This document shows, piece by piece, positions 1 through 11,919 of a stretch of 64,000 nucleotides of DNA. The stretch's first letter is position 1, and every line of letters starts with the position of its first letter. Origin of the DNA: Plantago major (Eukaryota > Streptophyta > Magnoliopsida > Lamiales > Plantaginaceae); the NCBI GenBank assembly GCA_026545765.1, contig JAIFAC010000164.1, positions 62,001 through 126,000 on the forward strand, in the 5' to 3' direction. The notes beneath the pieces are model-generated. The model did not search any database. It had not been told where the DNA came from and was given only the letters and a program-made list of their open reading frames with translations. Both the position numbers and the translations under genes were made by a program.

Positions 1-155
1 AATAGTTGAACGAAAAAGCTAAAATTTTAAATTTTAAATAGAACGGGGGAGTAGAATTTATCCAAACATGTTACGGTAAACAAATTATGGACCTACCTAG
101 TTGCTGCATGTGCATGGAGTAAAGATCTAGCTCGACTTTTATCTCTCAACAATTC

Positions 156-163
156 TATAAATA
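156..163 (+). promoter_or_regulatory. TATA box of the small secreted-protein gene
   Basis: TATAAATA lies 67 bases upstream of the ATG at 230 in an AT-rich setting. That is the spacing expected for a plant core promoter with a short 5' UTR. No other strong core element was recognised. The call rests on the motif and its position relative to a plausible start codon. Confidence 0.45.
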
Positions 164-229
164 AGCAAGGCAAATGAGCTACCATACTCACACAACATGT
201 CTAAACAAACAAACTAGTTGGTGAAGAAA

Positions 230-1870
230 ATGGGATCAAAGACACTAGTGCTTGCTGGCCTCTTGTTGGCTATGCTTCTTCTCATTTCATCTCAAGTCGC
301 CGCAAGGCAACTGGATGAAACCGTACACGCAAGTAAGATTTCTTCTATTTAATACTTCTATGGATTATATTTGTCGATAAGTTTCCTGAAATATTTGATC
401 TTCCTGAACTTAAATAAATCCACGGTAGTCTAGGGTGGGCATAAATGTCCGATCCGAAAAATCGATAAAAAATTGATAATCCGATTCAACCACTCCAATC
501 CTAAAACTTCGGACCGGATTTCATTAAGGTTTTTTAGATTTTTAGATTCGGTTAACGATCCGAATATATGTATGTGGATTATCCAATCCAATCCGATATA
601 TATGTTTTAAAAGAATGTTTTACTTGAACAAAATTAAAAATCTAGGTATAAAATATATATACCCCTTAGGCGGTCAAGTCATCGTCAGAAGTTGCTCGGA
701 AATTCAATGTGGATGTAGATGACAATTTCATTGAACTTTAAACTTATATGTTAGTATTATTTTGGCTTATATGTAATACTTTATCATTTCAAACTCTCAT
801 ATGAAGGACATGTAATATTTAGTAACTTATCATTTTGAACGCTCAACTTTAATTTGTTATGTCACTTGTAATTTTTTAATATCTCGATTTCTTCAATTAT
901 ATTTTCTAGGCATAAAATTAGAAACATGAAAAAATTAGATTATATTGTAAAATTCAGTTATCGATTGGGGTGGATTTAACCGATCCGATATCGGATTAAT
1001 CTGAAAATTATCTGTAAACTTCGAATTGGATTATGGATTGATATGTTATTGATCCGAATCCGGAAAAAATTCGAATCATATTAATCCCACACCTACACGT
1101 CACACATTGTATAAGTTAGTTTAATATTGAATATTAAAGATATGGATTAGAATGTTTGACATACAACTTAAGATCGATTATAGTCGAGTTGTACAGTATA
1201 TTTGACATACAAATAAAAACATCTATTAAGTCACAATTTCACTCATATAAAATTAGTTATTATTCATCAATTAAAGGCCTGTTAGAATCTGGTCTATTAA
1301 AGTTGTATGTCAAATCGATTTTTACCACAATTTCTCTTTAACACTTGTTTTGCATGTTTATTTTTATTCTATCTAATTCAAATGTACTAACAAATAAGTT
1401 TTGAGCAAGTTGTTCTCTTTCGATTTATCAATCCTCTATATTATGAGAAAAACACCATACGGACAATATAAACGTTTTGATTAACAACATCGATGATTTT
1501 ATTGGAAACGTACTAGATAAGTTATCTAGAGATTGTCTATAAGAAGACTTATTCGACTCAAACTTTACATTATTTATAAATTATATTTTATTTCAATTTC
1601 TATGTCCACCTCATCGTATGGTGAGTGCTATTGTACAAACAATTAGATAATCTAGAGGTTGTTTGTCCAAGAACTAAAGTTCATAAAACCGAATTAAAAA
1701 CAGCTAAATATTTACTTTAACTCAAGGTTTAATTTTATACCAAACAATCCCTTAATTATTACCTGTTCTTTGAATATGCAGCAAAATATATGAATTTAGC
1801 TAGTGGACGGTACAAGGAAGATGCAGGAACGGATGCATTCACACCAATAGGTATTGCGCAGTACCTATAA
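230..1870 (+). CDS. Small secreted protein, two exons (glycine-rich-protein-like N terminus)
   Basis: Exon 1 (230-332) starts MGSKTLVLAGLLLAMLLLIS and ends after an Ala-Arg-Gln region. This is a classic signal peptide: a basic start, a Leu-rich core and small residues before the cleavage site. It resembles the leader of plant glycine-rich or nodulin-like small secreted proteins. A GTAAGA donor at 333 and an AT-rich tract ending in GCAG at 1781 define one intron. Exon 2 (1782-1870) continues in frame (phase 1) with a short hydrophilic tail containing GRYKEDAG and stops at TAA 1868, giving about 62 residues. No glycine-rich repeat is seen, so the family link rests on the leader alone. The second exon could also end at a donor at 1850, with a further exon displaced by the LINE inserted at 2097. 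The function is unknown; secretion to the cell wall or apoplast is inferred. The intron holds a degenerate hAT-like element, and its remainder (1097-1781) shows nothing recognisable. Confidence 0.45.
431..1096. mobile_element. Degenerate hAT-like non-autonomous element inside the intron
   Basis: The left end TAGGGTGGGCATAAA and the reverse complement of the right end, TAGGTGTGGGATTAA, form an imperfect terminal inverted repeat. Subterminal sequence is rich in CCGATCC/GGATCCG-type motifs at both ends, as in many plant hAT-derived elements. No transposase ORF is present, and no clean 8-bp target duplication can be seen (cacg is the best shared flank). It lies wholly inside the intron of the small secreted-protein gene. 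The class is inferred from end sequence only. Confidence 0.3.
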
Positions 1871-2080
1871 ATAAAAAGCCTCTCATCAGTGCATCAATTA
1901 CCATGATAAATGTTGATGTATGAGAAGTGGTTTGAGTGTTAATAAGTGCATGTAGGTTTTTAGTTCCGCATGAGACTTGACCATGTTGGACCTAAAAGTT
2001 TACCTTAAACGTCGCAACTATTCATATATAAGTAATGTATAATGCTTTAATTAATATTTATTATGTTTTATCAGTGAACA

Positions 2081-2096
2081 TGATATCGTTTCTTTT
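2081..2096. repeat. Target-site duplication, left copy (LINE 1)
   Basis: TGATATCGTTTCTTTT matches 8503-8518 (TGATATCATTTCTTTT) with one mismatch over 16 bases. It abuts the poly-T that is the A-tail of a minus-strand LINE. This proves the outer limits of the insertion. Confidence 0.9.
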
Positions 2097-2251
2097 TTTT
2101 TTTTTGGAAAAGTTTAAAGATTTATTCAAACGGAAGTTGAGCACCAGAGGTGATCAAACAAACAGGAGTCAATACGGTTACACAAACCACAGTACAAACA
2201 AACAGGCCACAAAAACAAAAAACTAACAGGGCGCAAGGACTGAGACCGAAA

Positions 2252-5200
2252 TCAACCAAGTTGGAGGCAAAACCGCACCCTGCCTGACCAGAAGAACAAA
2301 ATCCAGCCATCTCGACGTCTAGTATGTCCCGATTCCGAGGAACCAGGCCAAGAGTTAGAGGAGAGAACTGAAACCCGGGAGTGCGACATACCATTCAAAA
2401 AGGATAGAAAGAAAAGAATGGTGATTCGGCCTCCCGGAATCCAACAGTCAGCACAAAGGTAAAGAAAAAACCACCAACTAAAAGAATCACACAATACCAA
2501 AAGGAAAATCCAAAGCAAGAAACTCGTAGCTTCAATCCACCACACCTCTGACACAACTCCGATGGAAAACTTGTACCCTTTATTCACCAGCTTTTTACTT
2601 GATAACCAGCACCATACATTAAATTTAATTCTCTCAACAGTGTTGTCCATCGACACAGCTGAGCCTTGGAATAGTTTTTCATTCCTACTTCGCCAAATTT
2701 GCCAAACCACTCCATGCCATATAGCTAGCCAAAAGAACTGCCCTTCCTTACCCGACTGCAACGCAAACTCCTTCAGCTTTAGCTCCGTCGAATCTGCTGT
2801 AGGTACCAAACAACCCGACCAACTTTTCACCAATCTCACACCTCAGTCGCAAATGGACAGCAAAAGAACAGATGAACAACTGACTCCTCCAAAACCTGGT
2901 CGCACAACTTAAAGTACATGGTAACTTCCGGATGGATCAGATTCCGCCTTTTCAGATTATCCACTATCGGAATGCGATTGAGAATTAGCTTCCACACAAA
3001 TGCTTGGACTTTTAGAGGACTAGCTTTTATCCAAACAAAATTTAACCAATCAAAAATAAACTCAGCATCTGACACCCTTCCAGCAGATAACCTTTCATAT
3101 CATGATTTAGTCGAATAAATTCCGTCTGGGGATTTGCACCATTTCCTGCAATCAGCAGTGTCTATATCGAAATTGTACCTATACAGTCTCTGCGACAATT
3201 CACATATCAGTTCCTCCTCCCAAAGAAAAAGGCTCTCCTCCATCTCCAATTAATAGAAATAGATTCGCACCAAGACTCACTCTATCAGCTACCTTGCAAG
3301 ATTTATCACTCTCCAAACTATACATCCTAGGACACAATTCCTTTAAACACACACCATCGACTAACCAATAATCTTCCCAAAACAAAGTGGACAACCCATT
3401 CCCCACACTTTTCCTAACAGAACCCCTAAACCACGCACTATGACCAACTACATTGACAATATCACACAACCATGAAGACCATCCCACACCCCTAGCTCTT
3501 CCACTCGAGTTTCCCATAAATTTTTTATCAAAACAGCCCACTTTAGACCTCAACACCTTAACCTAAAGAGCATCGCACCCAACAAGTACTTTCCAAACCC
3601 ATTTGCCTAGAAGGGAAATGTTGAATAACTCAAATTTTTCACCCTAGACCTCCTCTTTTTGGACCTACACACCGATTCCCAATTAAACCACGCCATTTTT
3701 ATTTTACCAACCAACGAACCCCTCCCCCCCCCCCCCCCCAAGATAAAATTACAAATCAGTTTGTTGGCTTGGTTAAGGAAAAAGGCCGGAGCTTTGAAAA
3801 AGGAAATGTGATAGATAGGCAGAGAGGTCAAACCGTGTTTTACAACACAATTCTTCCATGAATGATAGGTAACTGTTTTCCCACTTTGATAATCTATTCG
3901 AGACACGATCAAGAACACTAGACCACACCAGCTTGTCTCTCGACTTGGCCCCCACAGGGAGCCCAAGGTACACAAACGGAATCTCACCAATATCACAATG
4001 CAGAATATTTGCCCATGAGCCGAGGGTCTCATCCTCCACCCCTACTCCCATTAAGCTGCTCTTCTTATAGTTAATCTTTAAGCCCGACCACCATTCAAAC
4101 CACCTCAAAACACCCTTCAATGACTCGATATTTTCCGTCATAGCTTCATCAACAAGGAGAGAGTCATCCGCATATTGAAGATGGGAAATCTCAACCGCCT
4201 CATTCCCCACTCTAAACGGAACAAAACAGCCCGAATCACAAGCGCACCTCATCATTCGGCAAGGGATTCCGCAACCACAAGAAAAAGGAATGGAGAAAGG
4301 GGGTCGCCTTGACGAAGGCCCCTTCCAACTCTAAAGGGCAAAGTCGGACTTCCATTAATGAGGACAGCCACCTCCGCCGAGGATATACATTCTTTAATCC
4401 AGTTACACCACTTCGACCCGAACCCCAACAAGGCAAGCATTTTCAACAAGAAATCCCAATTAACGGAGTCGTAAGCTTTCTCGAAGTCTAACTTGAACAA
4501 AAACATACTCCTCTTTTTCTTTCTACATTCATCAATAAGCTCATTTGCGACAAAAACCCCATCAAGAATATTCCGCTCACCCACAAAAGCCGACTGAGTA
4601 TTTGAGATGATTCTGTCCATAACCTTACCCATCCTTACCGCAAGCACTTTTGACAATATTTTATATACACTCCCAATGAGAGATATGGGTCTGTATTCCT
4701 CAATGGCTGTAGGGTTCGCAGATTTTGGAACAAGCGTAATGAAGGAAGAGTTAAGGCCCTTTACAAACCTGGAATTGGAATGAATATCAGAAAACACCGC
4801 CAATAAGTCCTCTTTGATTAATTCCCAGAAATGCCGGAAGAACTGGATATTAAATCCATCGGGACCAGGGCACTTATCCAAACCGCAAGCCCATATTGCC
4901 TGTTTAACCTCATGCATGGAAAACTCCTTTTCCAGAAAAACATTAGCATCTTCCTGCAACCGAGAACCAGCAAATGGAGCAGGCAGCTCCTCCACCATGT
5001 TACTGCTACCAGCATTAGATCCGAAGAGATTACAAAAATAACCAGCAACTGCGTTCTTAACATTATCCACCCCTTCGATCCACTTACCTCTGACTCTTAT
5101 TCCTCTCATGGATTTCAAGCGACCCTTTCTTTCTACACACTTATGGAAAAACTTAGAGTTAGTATCTCCCTCCTTCACCCATTTAGATCGAGCTTGTTGG

Positions 5201-6225
5201 AAGCGAATTTGGTCTTTTAACTCAATTAGTCTCCGAAGATCCCCTCACATTTACAAGCCTCCTTATCTTCTTCCGACAGCAAACCAGCTTCCATTTTGAG
5301 ATCGAGTTCCTCAACCATTTTAGATTTCAGCTCTATCCTCTTGTCTAAATTACCAAAGTTCTCACCATGCCACACTTTGATTTTACTCTTCAAGTTCTTA
5401 AGTTTTTCCTTGAAGACGAAGCCACTCCACCCCTCCACGTTAAAACTCTTCCACTCATTTTCAACAAGCTCATGAAAACCTTTCTCACCTAACCAACCAT
5501 TCAGAAATTTAAATGGCTTAGGTCCCCAATTACACTCCTCCACATCCTTCAAAAGAATCGCAGTGTGGTCAGATACACTCCTTTTTAGCCCCAGCTGACT
5601 CAAAGCAGGCCACACCTCAAGCCATTTGCTAGACAGAAGAAATCTATCCAGCCTACTACAACACTGACCCCCTTTTCTATACCACGTGAATTTCCTCCTC
5701 TCCAACGGAAGATCTACCAACTTGTTTCTGTTAATGAACTCATTAAAGTCCGCCATTTCCCTTCGCCGATTCACTGATGTGCTTCCACGTCTTTCATCAC
5801 AATTGCGGATGGTGTTGAAATCACCGCATATACACCAACACTCTTCTTCTTTCCCTCCCATCCTTTCCTCCATAGCTTTCCACACTTACGCATTCCCAGC
5901 CACGTCACATGGCCCATATACATTGACAATATTCACAGGCTGGTCATACCACAGACCAAACACGCCGAGCAGACCCTTATCACCCCACATCGACCGCCTC
6001 ACAAAAACATCTTTATTCCAAATACAACATAGACCCCCCGACGAGCCCTCCGATCGACTGTAAACCCACTGATAGCTACTCCCACCCCCACAGAAGACAT
6101 GCCATCCTATCATCCATAAATTCCAACTTCGTCTCCTGTATACAGATGAAATCAACCCTTTCCTTCGAAATTAGGTCTCTCACTACAGTCCTCTTCTCCC
6201 TATCTCCCAACCCACGAATGTTCAT
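2252..6225 (-). pseudogene. LINE 1 ORF2: endonuclease, reverse transcriptase, zf-RVT (broken)
   Basis: ORF2 starts at ATG 6225, directly after the ORF1 stop, with MNIRGLGDREKR, the usual L1 endonuclease start. The EEP endonuclease follows in pieces: FICIQETKLE near 6140, CGDFNTI near 5825 and the terminal SDHTAILL near 5570, at the end of the domain. The reverse transcriptase (5178-4252) shows YRPISLIGSVYKILSKVLA, FKLDFEKAYDSVNW and GRGLRQGDPLSPFLF. The catalytic HLQYADDSLLV follows in another frame (about 4175). A zf-RVT tail (3075-2836) and a C-terminal WQIWRSRNE segment (2839-2252) complete it. Breaks seen: a frameshift near 6160, an in-frame TAA at 5886, and frameshifts near 5200, 4255, 3800-4030 and 2840. 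In life ORF2 nicks DNA and reverse-transcribes the element RNA at the nick. This copy is dead. Confidence 0.9.
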
Positions 6226-6226
6226 A

Positions 6227-8492
6227 CTAACAATCCGCATTAAAACCATTGGACATCTCCTTGGACACTATTATTTGCACTCCAACCTTATTCCCACCAT
6301 CTCTCGATTCCCAATTTGCAAAATTTTCCAACACTTTTTCCTTAACTGCTTCATTCGATAACCCCATCTCCTTACCCATATTCCACATCACGTTTGCTAT
6401 CTCCTCCGGACTTCTTCGCAACAATCTATTCACTGCTCTGATATTACTATCAGATATCGTGGCTCCACTGATCCCTCTTCCGATCTTTGCTCCTTTAACC
6501 CACTTTCTTCCTTTACCCTTAGCACCTTTTTTTGCTTTCCGATTACCTCCTTCAGCTCTTCGAATCTCCACTTCTTTGTCTGACTCAATCTCCGCCATGA
6601 AATTTTTCCAGCTCTCCTTCCTCTGTCGCTCAGATTCGATTTGTTTTTCTGCTCTCTTGGATGATTGTTCAGTCAATTTTGACTTTTCAGTGATAGGAAT
6701 CAGTCCAAACGGATCCTCTGACCCAACAGACTGACGACCGGTCACTATACTATGTTGACCGAACCTCTCTATTTGTTTTATCCAATCTGCTTAACAGGCC
6801 TCCAACATCTTGGGCCAAAGAAACAGGCCCCAATTCCGTTCTAGATTGGGCCAGAACACTAGGCCTTTCCTATTGGCCCACTCCCAACCCTTCCTGATTC
6901 AATGACACTAATAACTGAGTACAACACTTATCTGCAGTCAATATGTTTCCCTCCTTTACCACACTATTTCCCATAAAGTCATTAGTATCCAAAGCCAAGT
7001 TTTCACTTCCATTCAATGCAACAGGCATAATGTTCTCAATTGCCTCAAATCTGTTATTTCCAACATCAGCTTCCGTAGTTTCCAATAAAGGATCTTCCAT
7101 CCAGGTCTTGGGATCTCCATCCAGCCTACCATCATGTCCCTCCTCATTAAGATACTTCTCCACCTCCTCATCCTCCTCGATATCCTCATCGGACTCCAAC
7201 TCGTCGTTATCTGACTGTTCTGACTCCGCCCGCGATCCACTCTCCGACGTAGACACATCACCAGAGCCCTCCTCCATCACTTTAATCAGATAAACTCTAT
7301 CCCACACTTGGAATTCCAACGTTGGGTTGATCGGGGAGAAAATAGGTGTATCAATCAGGATTTTTCCACTCCTCAGGTCTCTCCTATGAGTGGTGCTATC
7401 ATCAGCTTCAACAAATTTTCCCACATGATTACCAATTTTACAAAAAAACTGAATACACCAAGCATGCAACGGTACCCCATAACATCAAAGCCAAACTCTT
7501 CGTCTACCATTTGCATCGTCCTCTCTCCATTTTCTAATGAATGTGAAGCCTTTCTTAATCCAACTCTGATCTTCTTTCAGTAACTTATCACGTAGCTCCT
7601 TCGACTTCATGTCTAACACCCATGAATTTGCTTCAAGTTGACTTACTAAGACATTGGAGTACCCCTTACTAAATAAGAAATCTGCCACCACGCTGGCCTT
7701 TGCGCAATTGACCGTTCCTACAATGATGCAATTTTTTGCCCAGCTAATATTTGACTTATCCGGAAAGAACTGGATAGCCTTTCTGACCCTTCTAGCTTCC
7801 ACCGCTACCTCTGGCTCACTCAAGCATGGCGCAACTGACGATTCCTTAGCTCCAGGACATGCACTCACAACCTTTTGATTCTCTGGAACATTTCTAACTC
7901 TGTCCTCTGCATTCTTACACGCATCTACGAAGCTTACTGAATCCACAACCTTCCTACTCGAGATAGGTGTCCCTTTGAATTCTTTCACCTCAACTTTCTC
8001 AGCACCTATCTCCCTGTCGAATCATGCAACATTCACCACGATTTTTTCATTGCCTATGGATAACCCACTAAGAGTGATCAGAATCTCACTCACATTAGTG
8101 TCATAGCTGAACCTTGCGAATACAAACTTCCTACCAAGTTTGTTCTTCTTGTTTGGCATAAACACATCAATCACATCCCCAAGTTTCTGCAATATCTCCT
8201 TAACGCGCAACTTCCCAATACTCGAAAAGTTTGAAATATACAAGGTCTTGGTCTTGGATGACAACTTCTGCACCCACCGATTCAATATTTCCACTCCACC
8301 ACGACTGGCCGGATTCCTTCTGTTGACAACCGCGGGGTAAGACCGATACCAATGAAGTTCTAAGCTATCCGGTGCAGGGTAGGCTTTTTGGCCATGGAGG
8401 AGGTTATGAATTGGCCGATGGACAGCCGGGACCCTAGCGAAGGCTCTATGGGGACTCTCTCTCACTACTCTCATGTTGGTACCAAAGACCAC
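6227..8492 (-). pseudogene. LINE 1 ORF1: RNA-binding chaperone-type protein (broken)
   Basis: Segment 8492-8022 encodes an RRM-like fold (LYISNF near the RNP2 position, KFVFARF at the RNP1 position). The same frame runs on through 7988-7485, with VRKAIQFFPDKSNISWAKNC, to 7469-6870, where LHAWCIQFFCKIGNHVGK followed by DLRSGKILI matches the DUF4283-type region of plant LINE and retroelement gag-like proteins. An acidic Asp/Glu stretch follows. The C terminus (6745-6227) is basic and Lys-rich and ends one base before the ORF2 ATG. Disruptions: in-frame stops at 8022, 7485 and 6870, and a frame change between 6870 and 6745. ORF1 proteins coat the LINE RNA. The dense ORF1/ORF2 junction is typical of the family. 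Confidence 0.85.
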
Positions 8493-8502
8493 ACTTTCTT
8501 TG

Positions 8503-8518
8503 TGATATCATTTCTTTT
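8503..8518. repeat. Target-site duplication, right copy (LINE 1)
   Basis: TGATATCATTTCTTTT is the partner of 2081-2096 and marks the 5' end of the minus-strand LINE. Confidence 0.9.
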
Positions 8519-9181
8519 ATGTATGCACATATCACCAATGTTCTTTTTTTTCTTTTTAAACCGACAAAAAGTTATTTATAATAAAATCGTTTACACGAGC
8601 ATAAATAATACTCAAAAAAAAAAAACCTCAAACATTACACCGGAAGGTCCAAAACCTACCATAGCCGGGAATCCACAAAATAATTCAACCAACTAAAATC
8701 AACACTTTGCTAAGAACTTGATTAATTACAACACATCAAAACCAGCTTCTCATTTTCGGCACATGCAAACACTTCAAATGCCTTTTCTTCACAGAGACCT
8801 TTAATAATTATGGATATAATTGTAATATTTGTCCGTCTTTTTTAATCTTTTTATAAAAACAACTTTTCAGGTGGCTTTCTCCCTATTATATACTATTTCA
8901 TCTGTTTCGGAAATAGCTTTCCACTTTGACTTTTTCCAATCAAACTTTTCTAACTTAAAATATGAATTGATCTTAAACCACAAATCTAAAATATTCAATT
9001 AAATTATATAATGAAACTTTAAGGGATTAATCTTTCAAAACAACCGATCAAAGAGATCCAGTCATACGTCAAGTGGAAACAAAGCAAAACGAATCCTAAC
9101 CAAATGGAAAACCGGGCAAGATCTATCCTAGCATAGACATTTTATGTGTTATCTTGCGGCTAATCTGACACGTAATTACAA

Positions 9182-9229
<48 letters not shown>

Positions 9230-9301
9230 TATAGGATTTTTCTGGGACAAAAATGGAAGCATTCCTACCATGCCATATAGCATAAGTAGTCTCTGCTCAA
9301 G
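8519..9301. other. AT-rich host spacer
   Basis: No gene is supported here. At 8540-8800 a poly-T run is followed by sequence that could be the 3' end of another minus-strand LINE, with no coding part and no visible target duplication. A long TA microsatellite sits near the right end. This is the last host-like DNA before the nested transposons. Confidence 0.5.
9185..9228. repeat. (TA)22 microsatellite
   Basis: An uninterrupted 44-base run of TA dinucleotides in an AT-rich spacer. It is probably length-polymorphic. Confidence 0.95.
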
Positions 9302-10017
9302 TGTTGGTCATATAATGACAAAGTAAAAGACTAGAGAGGGTTGAATAGAATTTTAAAACTTTGACGATAAAAGCGATTACTCGGATATCGATACTAATAT
9401 TAGGAAGCCAAGTCTTTACGATAAGTGCGTGCTCGATGGCTATTAGTGTATAAATACTTAGCAATGTAAGTACACGATTAGTAAAGTGCAGTAAGTAAAG
9501 TGCAGTAAGTAAATAACACAAAGCTTTTTATAGTGGTATCTGAGGGTGGCGTAATCCCTCAACTAATCCACTCGCCCTTTCTCAGGACTTGAATTCACTA
9601 AGATAAGATATGGAGTTCTCCTTACAAAATCCTATCTCTTGATCCTTTTAACACTAGGTTCCCAACCAAGTGTTCCCCTGAGTTATTCCCTGGCTTTCAC
9701 GGCCAAGTACTTCCTCTACTCTAGTAAACTTTGAGCTATTCCTTAGTTTCCCAAACTAAGTACTTCATATGCTCAACGCCGTGTATGGTGTTTTGGTTAT
9801 GGTAGTTTGTCAGGTGAGTAGTCTCTTAATAACTTTCACAGTTATGTAGGAATACTCTATAGAAACAAGATCACTTAATACACTTTTCAATGTATGGTGA
9901 TATGTTCTTTACTGACCTAAGTCTTGATGTTGTTCAAGAGAATGAATCACAGATAAAGTCGCAACTATGTTCACTAGATTCAACTCCTTCACAATATGCA
10001 ATTCTCGTTAAGGATCA
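9302..10017 (-). mobile_element. Left half of an S-family (Sirevirus-like copia) LTR
   Basis: The start TGTTGGTC, the stretch around ACTAGAG..GGTTGAATAG, and the later CTTTTTATAGTGGTATCTGAGG follow the beginning of the complete S LTR at 30322-31935, with more divergence than the other copies. Orientation is minus, so this is the 3' part of the LTR. The match stops at AAGGATCA (10017), where a G1 LTR begins. The missing half of an S LTR, starting at exactly the same base and sharing GATCA, is found inverted at 45449-46189. Short ORFs over this stretch are not genes. Confidence 0.85.
10013..10017. repeat. G1 target-site duplication GATCA (left)
   Basis: GATCA directly precedes the TGTGACACC start of a G1 LTR. 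Its partner (TGATC on the plus strand) precedes the other G1 end at 46190. Confidence 0.6.
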
Positions 10018-11020
10018 TGTGACACCCCAGATTTCGACGTACCTTATTATTTTTGTCCTTGCATGCTTTTACTTGTGTTAGTGTATTTGTATGAAAATAT
10101 ATTTGAATTATTTTAATTTGATTGTGTTATTGTTTAGATGTTTATTATTTGTTTTAAAAGTCTATGTACCTTGTCAATTTGTAATATGTGTGGTTATTTA
10201 TTTTGTACTTTTTTTTAAAGAAGAGAAATAATTTTTGGTGTATTTTTCCTACTTAAAAATGTGATTATTTTATCTTTTAATTTGTTGGTGTAATTATTTT
10301 AAAATAATTGGAAAGACCTCTCTTAAATTTATCTTTATGAATCATTTAATGTGACAAGACTTCTTTTTAATTGTCTAGCTTAATTCAAGACTTTATTTGT
10401 TTGCTTTGAATGATGTATAATGTGAAGAGTGCCATTTTAATTATGTATTTTAATGTATGTCATTATTGTGTGGCTTGATTAGATTTAAAGATTAACTTCA
10501 ATTGCCTTCATGTGAGTTCATTAATATGTTATATTAATAGTAGTTAAGTTAGAAGAAGTATAAGAGTCTTTCTAATTATCTTATTTAAATGCAAGTCTAT
10601 ATGTATGTGCTTTATTGATTTATAATGTGAAGAGTCACTTTTGAATTATGTAATGTAAATGCATGTCTTTATGTGTGTGTGGCTCTCTTAATGTTTAGAA
10701 ATTAAAGTGTTATTTTATATTCATATATTTTAAAATAGAAGAGTTTGGAAACTTGAGGCTTCTTTAATGAATAAAATATTTTTTCGTTCTTATTCATGTT
10801 ATTCTGATGAAAGGTTGCATGTAATGTCTAATGTTTCATACTATGTTTCAGCTCTTTTTCGATCAGCCTTCTGTTTTTATTTTCATTTGTCTTTAATGTT
10901 TATTTTCATGTTACTTATGCATGTCTAGTGTGATATTGCCTATACATGTTCAATATTTTGAGTTTAAATGTTACATATGCATGTTTAATTGTGAGTTCAA
11001 TTTAATTGCTCTAAGTGTTG
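10018..11020 (+). mobile_element. G1 LTR fragment (first about 1 kb)
   Basis: It begins TGTGACACCCCAGATTTCG, a typical gypsy-like LTR start, and aligns in reverse with 48423 down to about 47600 and with 28767 down to 28156. It is cut at 11020 by the TGTAGAGG end of the T element. The sequence is AT-rich and non-coding. Confidence 0.8.
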
Positions 11021-11906
11021 TGTAGAGGGGTGAATCCTCGAACACTAACTAACTAAACTATTACAAGCAACCTAGTCTAGGACCCGCCTCCTACTTGAAG
11101 TCCGAAGCAGTATCCGTCCGTGCCAGTGTACCTGAAAGGACTAAGTTGGGGGGTTAGAAAGGGATGCGGATTAGTATGTCAATCCGGTAAGAGACTTTAC
11201 TCAAGAGAGAGCGGGTAGCTCTCAATGTAATAGTTATGAGGAAGGTTATGGTATCAATAAGACTTAGTGATTATTGCTTATGATTGTCACTTACCTTAAG
11301 GTCTTGGACCTTGGGCTATATTTATAGTATTCATATGCTTATGAGGCGACTCACAAGATGATGCCAAGTGTATGCTTCAGATTTGGACACTAATGCTACC
11401 TTTGGCCCAATAGTGAACAGTAATCCAGTACTAATTACTGGGCCTGGGAGGGTAGTTTGGACCTTTCCCTCTGAGAATCTTTATTCGCTCGTTGGAGTCT
11501 GTAAGTCCTTGGACAAATCAAATGCCTTGGTTGATCTATCCTTAGGTAACTCACGACGTCCGAGCTTAGAGTTCCACGGAAGTATCTCGATTGGTTACGT
11601 ATATGCGTTTGGTCTTATTGCGATATTGGCGTCCGAGATTATCTCGTCCGGTCCGTTTGGCATCCTAGGACTGACAGTTTGTGGTGCTTGGTAGGACCAT
11701 GCGACCTTTTGTCAGGTTCGGAAGTCATACACCTAGCTTCATCAGACTTAGCTGAGAAGGTGTGTTGACTTGTAAGTACTAGTTGACCTGGAATGGTTTC
11801 CCTTAGGTCGGACTATTTGAAGATCGGACTAGTACTGGATTGGCTATCTCAGCCTTGATGCGCTCTATGGCGCCCTTAACGGATTGGACACATGTCCGTA
11901 TCAACA
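11021..11906 (-). repeat. T element 3' LTR (complete, 886 bp)
   Basis: It is bounded by TGTAGAGG at the left and TCAACA at the right. On the minus strand it therefore runs TGTTGATACGG ... CCTCTACA, with the usual TG..CA ends. Its first 220 bases match 23394-23618 closely. It is preceded on the minus strand by the polypurine tract. A 108-codon ORF at 11368-11694 lies wholly inside and is taken as chance. Confidence 0.88.
11317..11326 (-). promoter_or_regulatory. TATA box in the T LTR
   Basis: TATAAATATA on the minus strand, followed downstream by the R/U5 part of the LTR. It is the likely core promoter of the element. Confidence 0.5.
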
Positions 11907-11919
11907 TATGTCCCCCTAG
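11907..11919 (-). promoter_or_regulatory. Polypurine tract of element T
   Basis: On the minus strand it reads CTAGGGGGACATA and sits directly before the LTR start TGTTGATACGG. This is the primer site for plus-strand DNA synthesis. Confidence 0.75.

Larger units (their letters stand above)
2097..8502 (-). mobile_element. Full-length L1-type LINE (LINE 1), inactive
   Basis: Read on the minus strand it has the full order of a plant L1 element: ORF1 (RRM-like and DUF4283/zinc-knuckle-type nucleic-acid binding), a one-base gap, ORF2 (endonuclease, reverse transcriptase, zf-RVT), then an A-tail seen as poly-T at about 2092-2105. It is framed by a 16-bp duplication of the target. At 6.4 kb it is about the usual length, so it is not 5'-truncated. 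Both ORFs have in-frame stops and frameshifts, so the copy cannot move by itself. One mismatch between the target duplications suggests moderate age. It inserted about 210 bases downstream of the last visible exon of the secreted-protein gene, in the opposite orientation. Confidence 0.92.

Noticed and set aside
230-1870. Calling the small secreted protein a definite glycine-rich protein
   Set aside because: Only the signal-peptide region resembles that family; no glycine repeats follow.
2122-2912. ORFs on both strands over the LINE 1 3' end (for example 2562-2912 plus)
   Set aside because: They are shadows of the minus-strand ORF2 tail (zf-RVT, WQIWRSRNE) and show no family features of their own.
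11368-11694. 108-codon plus-strand ORF
   Set aside because: It lies entirely inside the T LTR, opposite to the LTR promoter, and has no recognisable motif.
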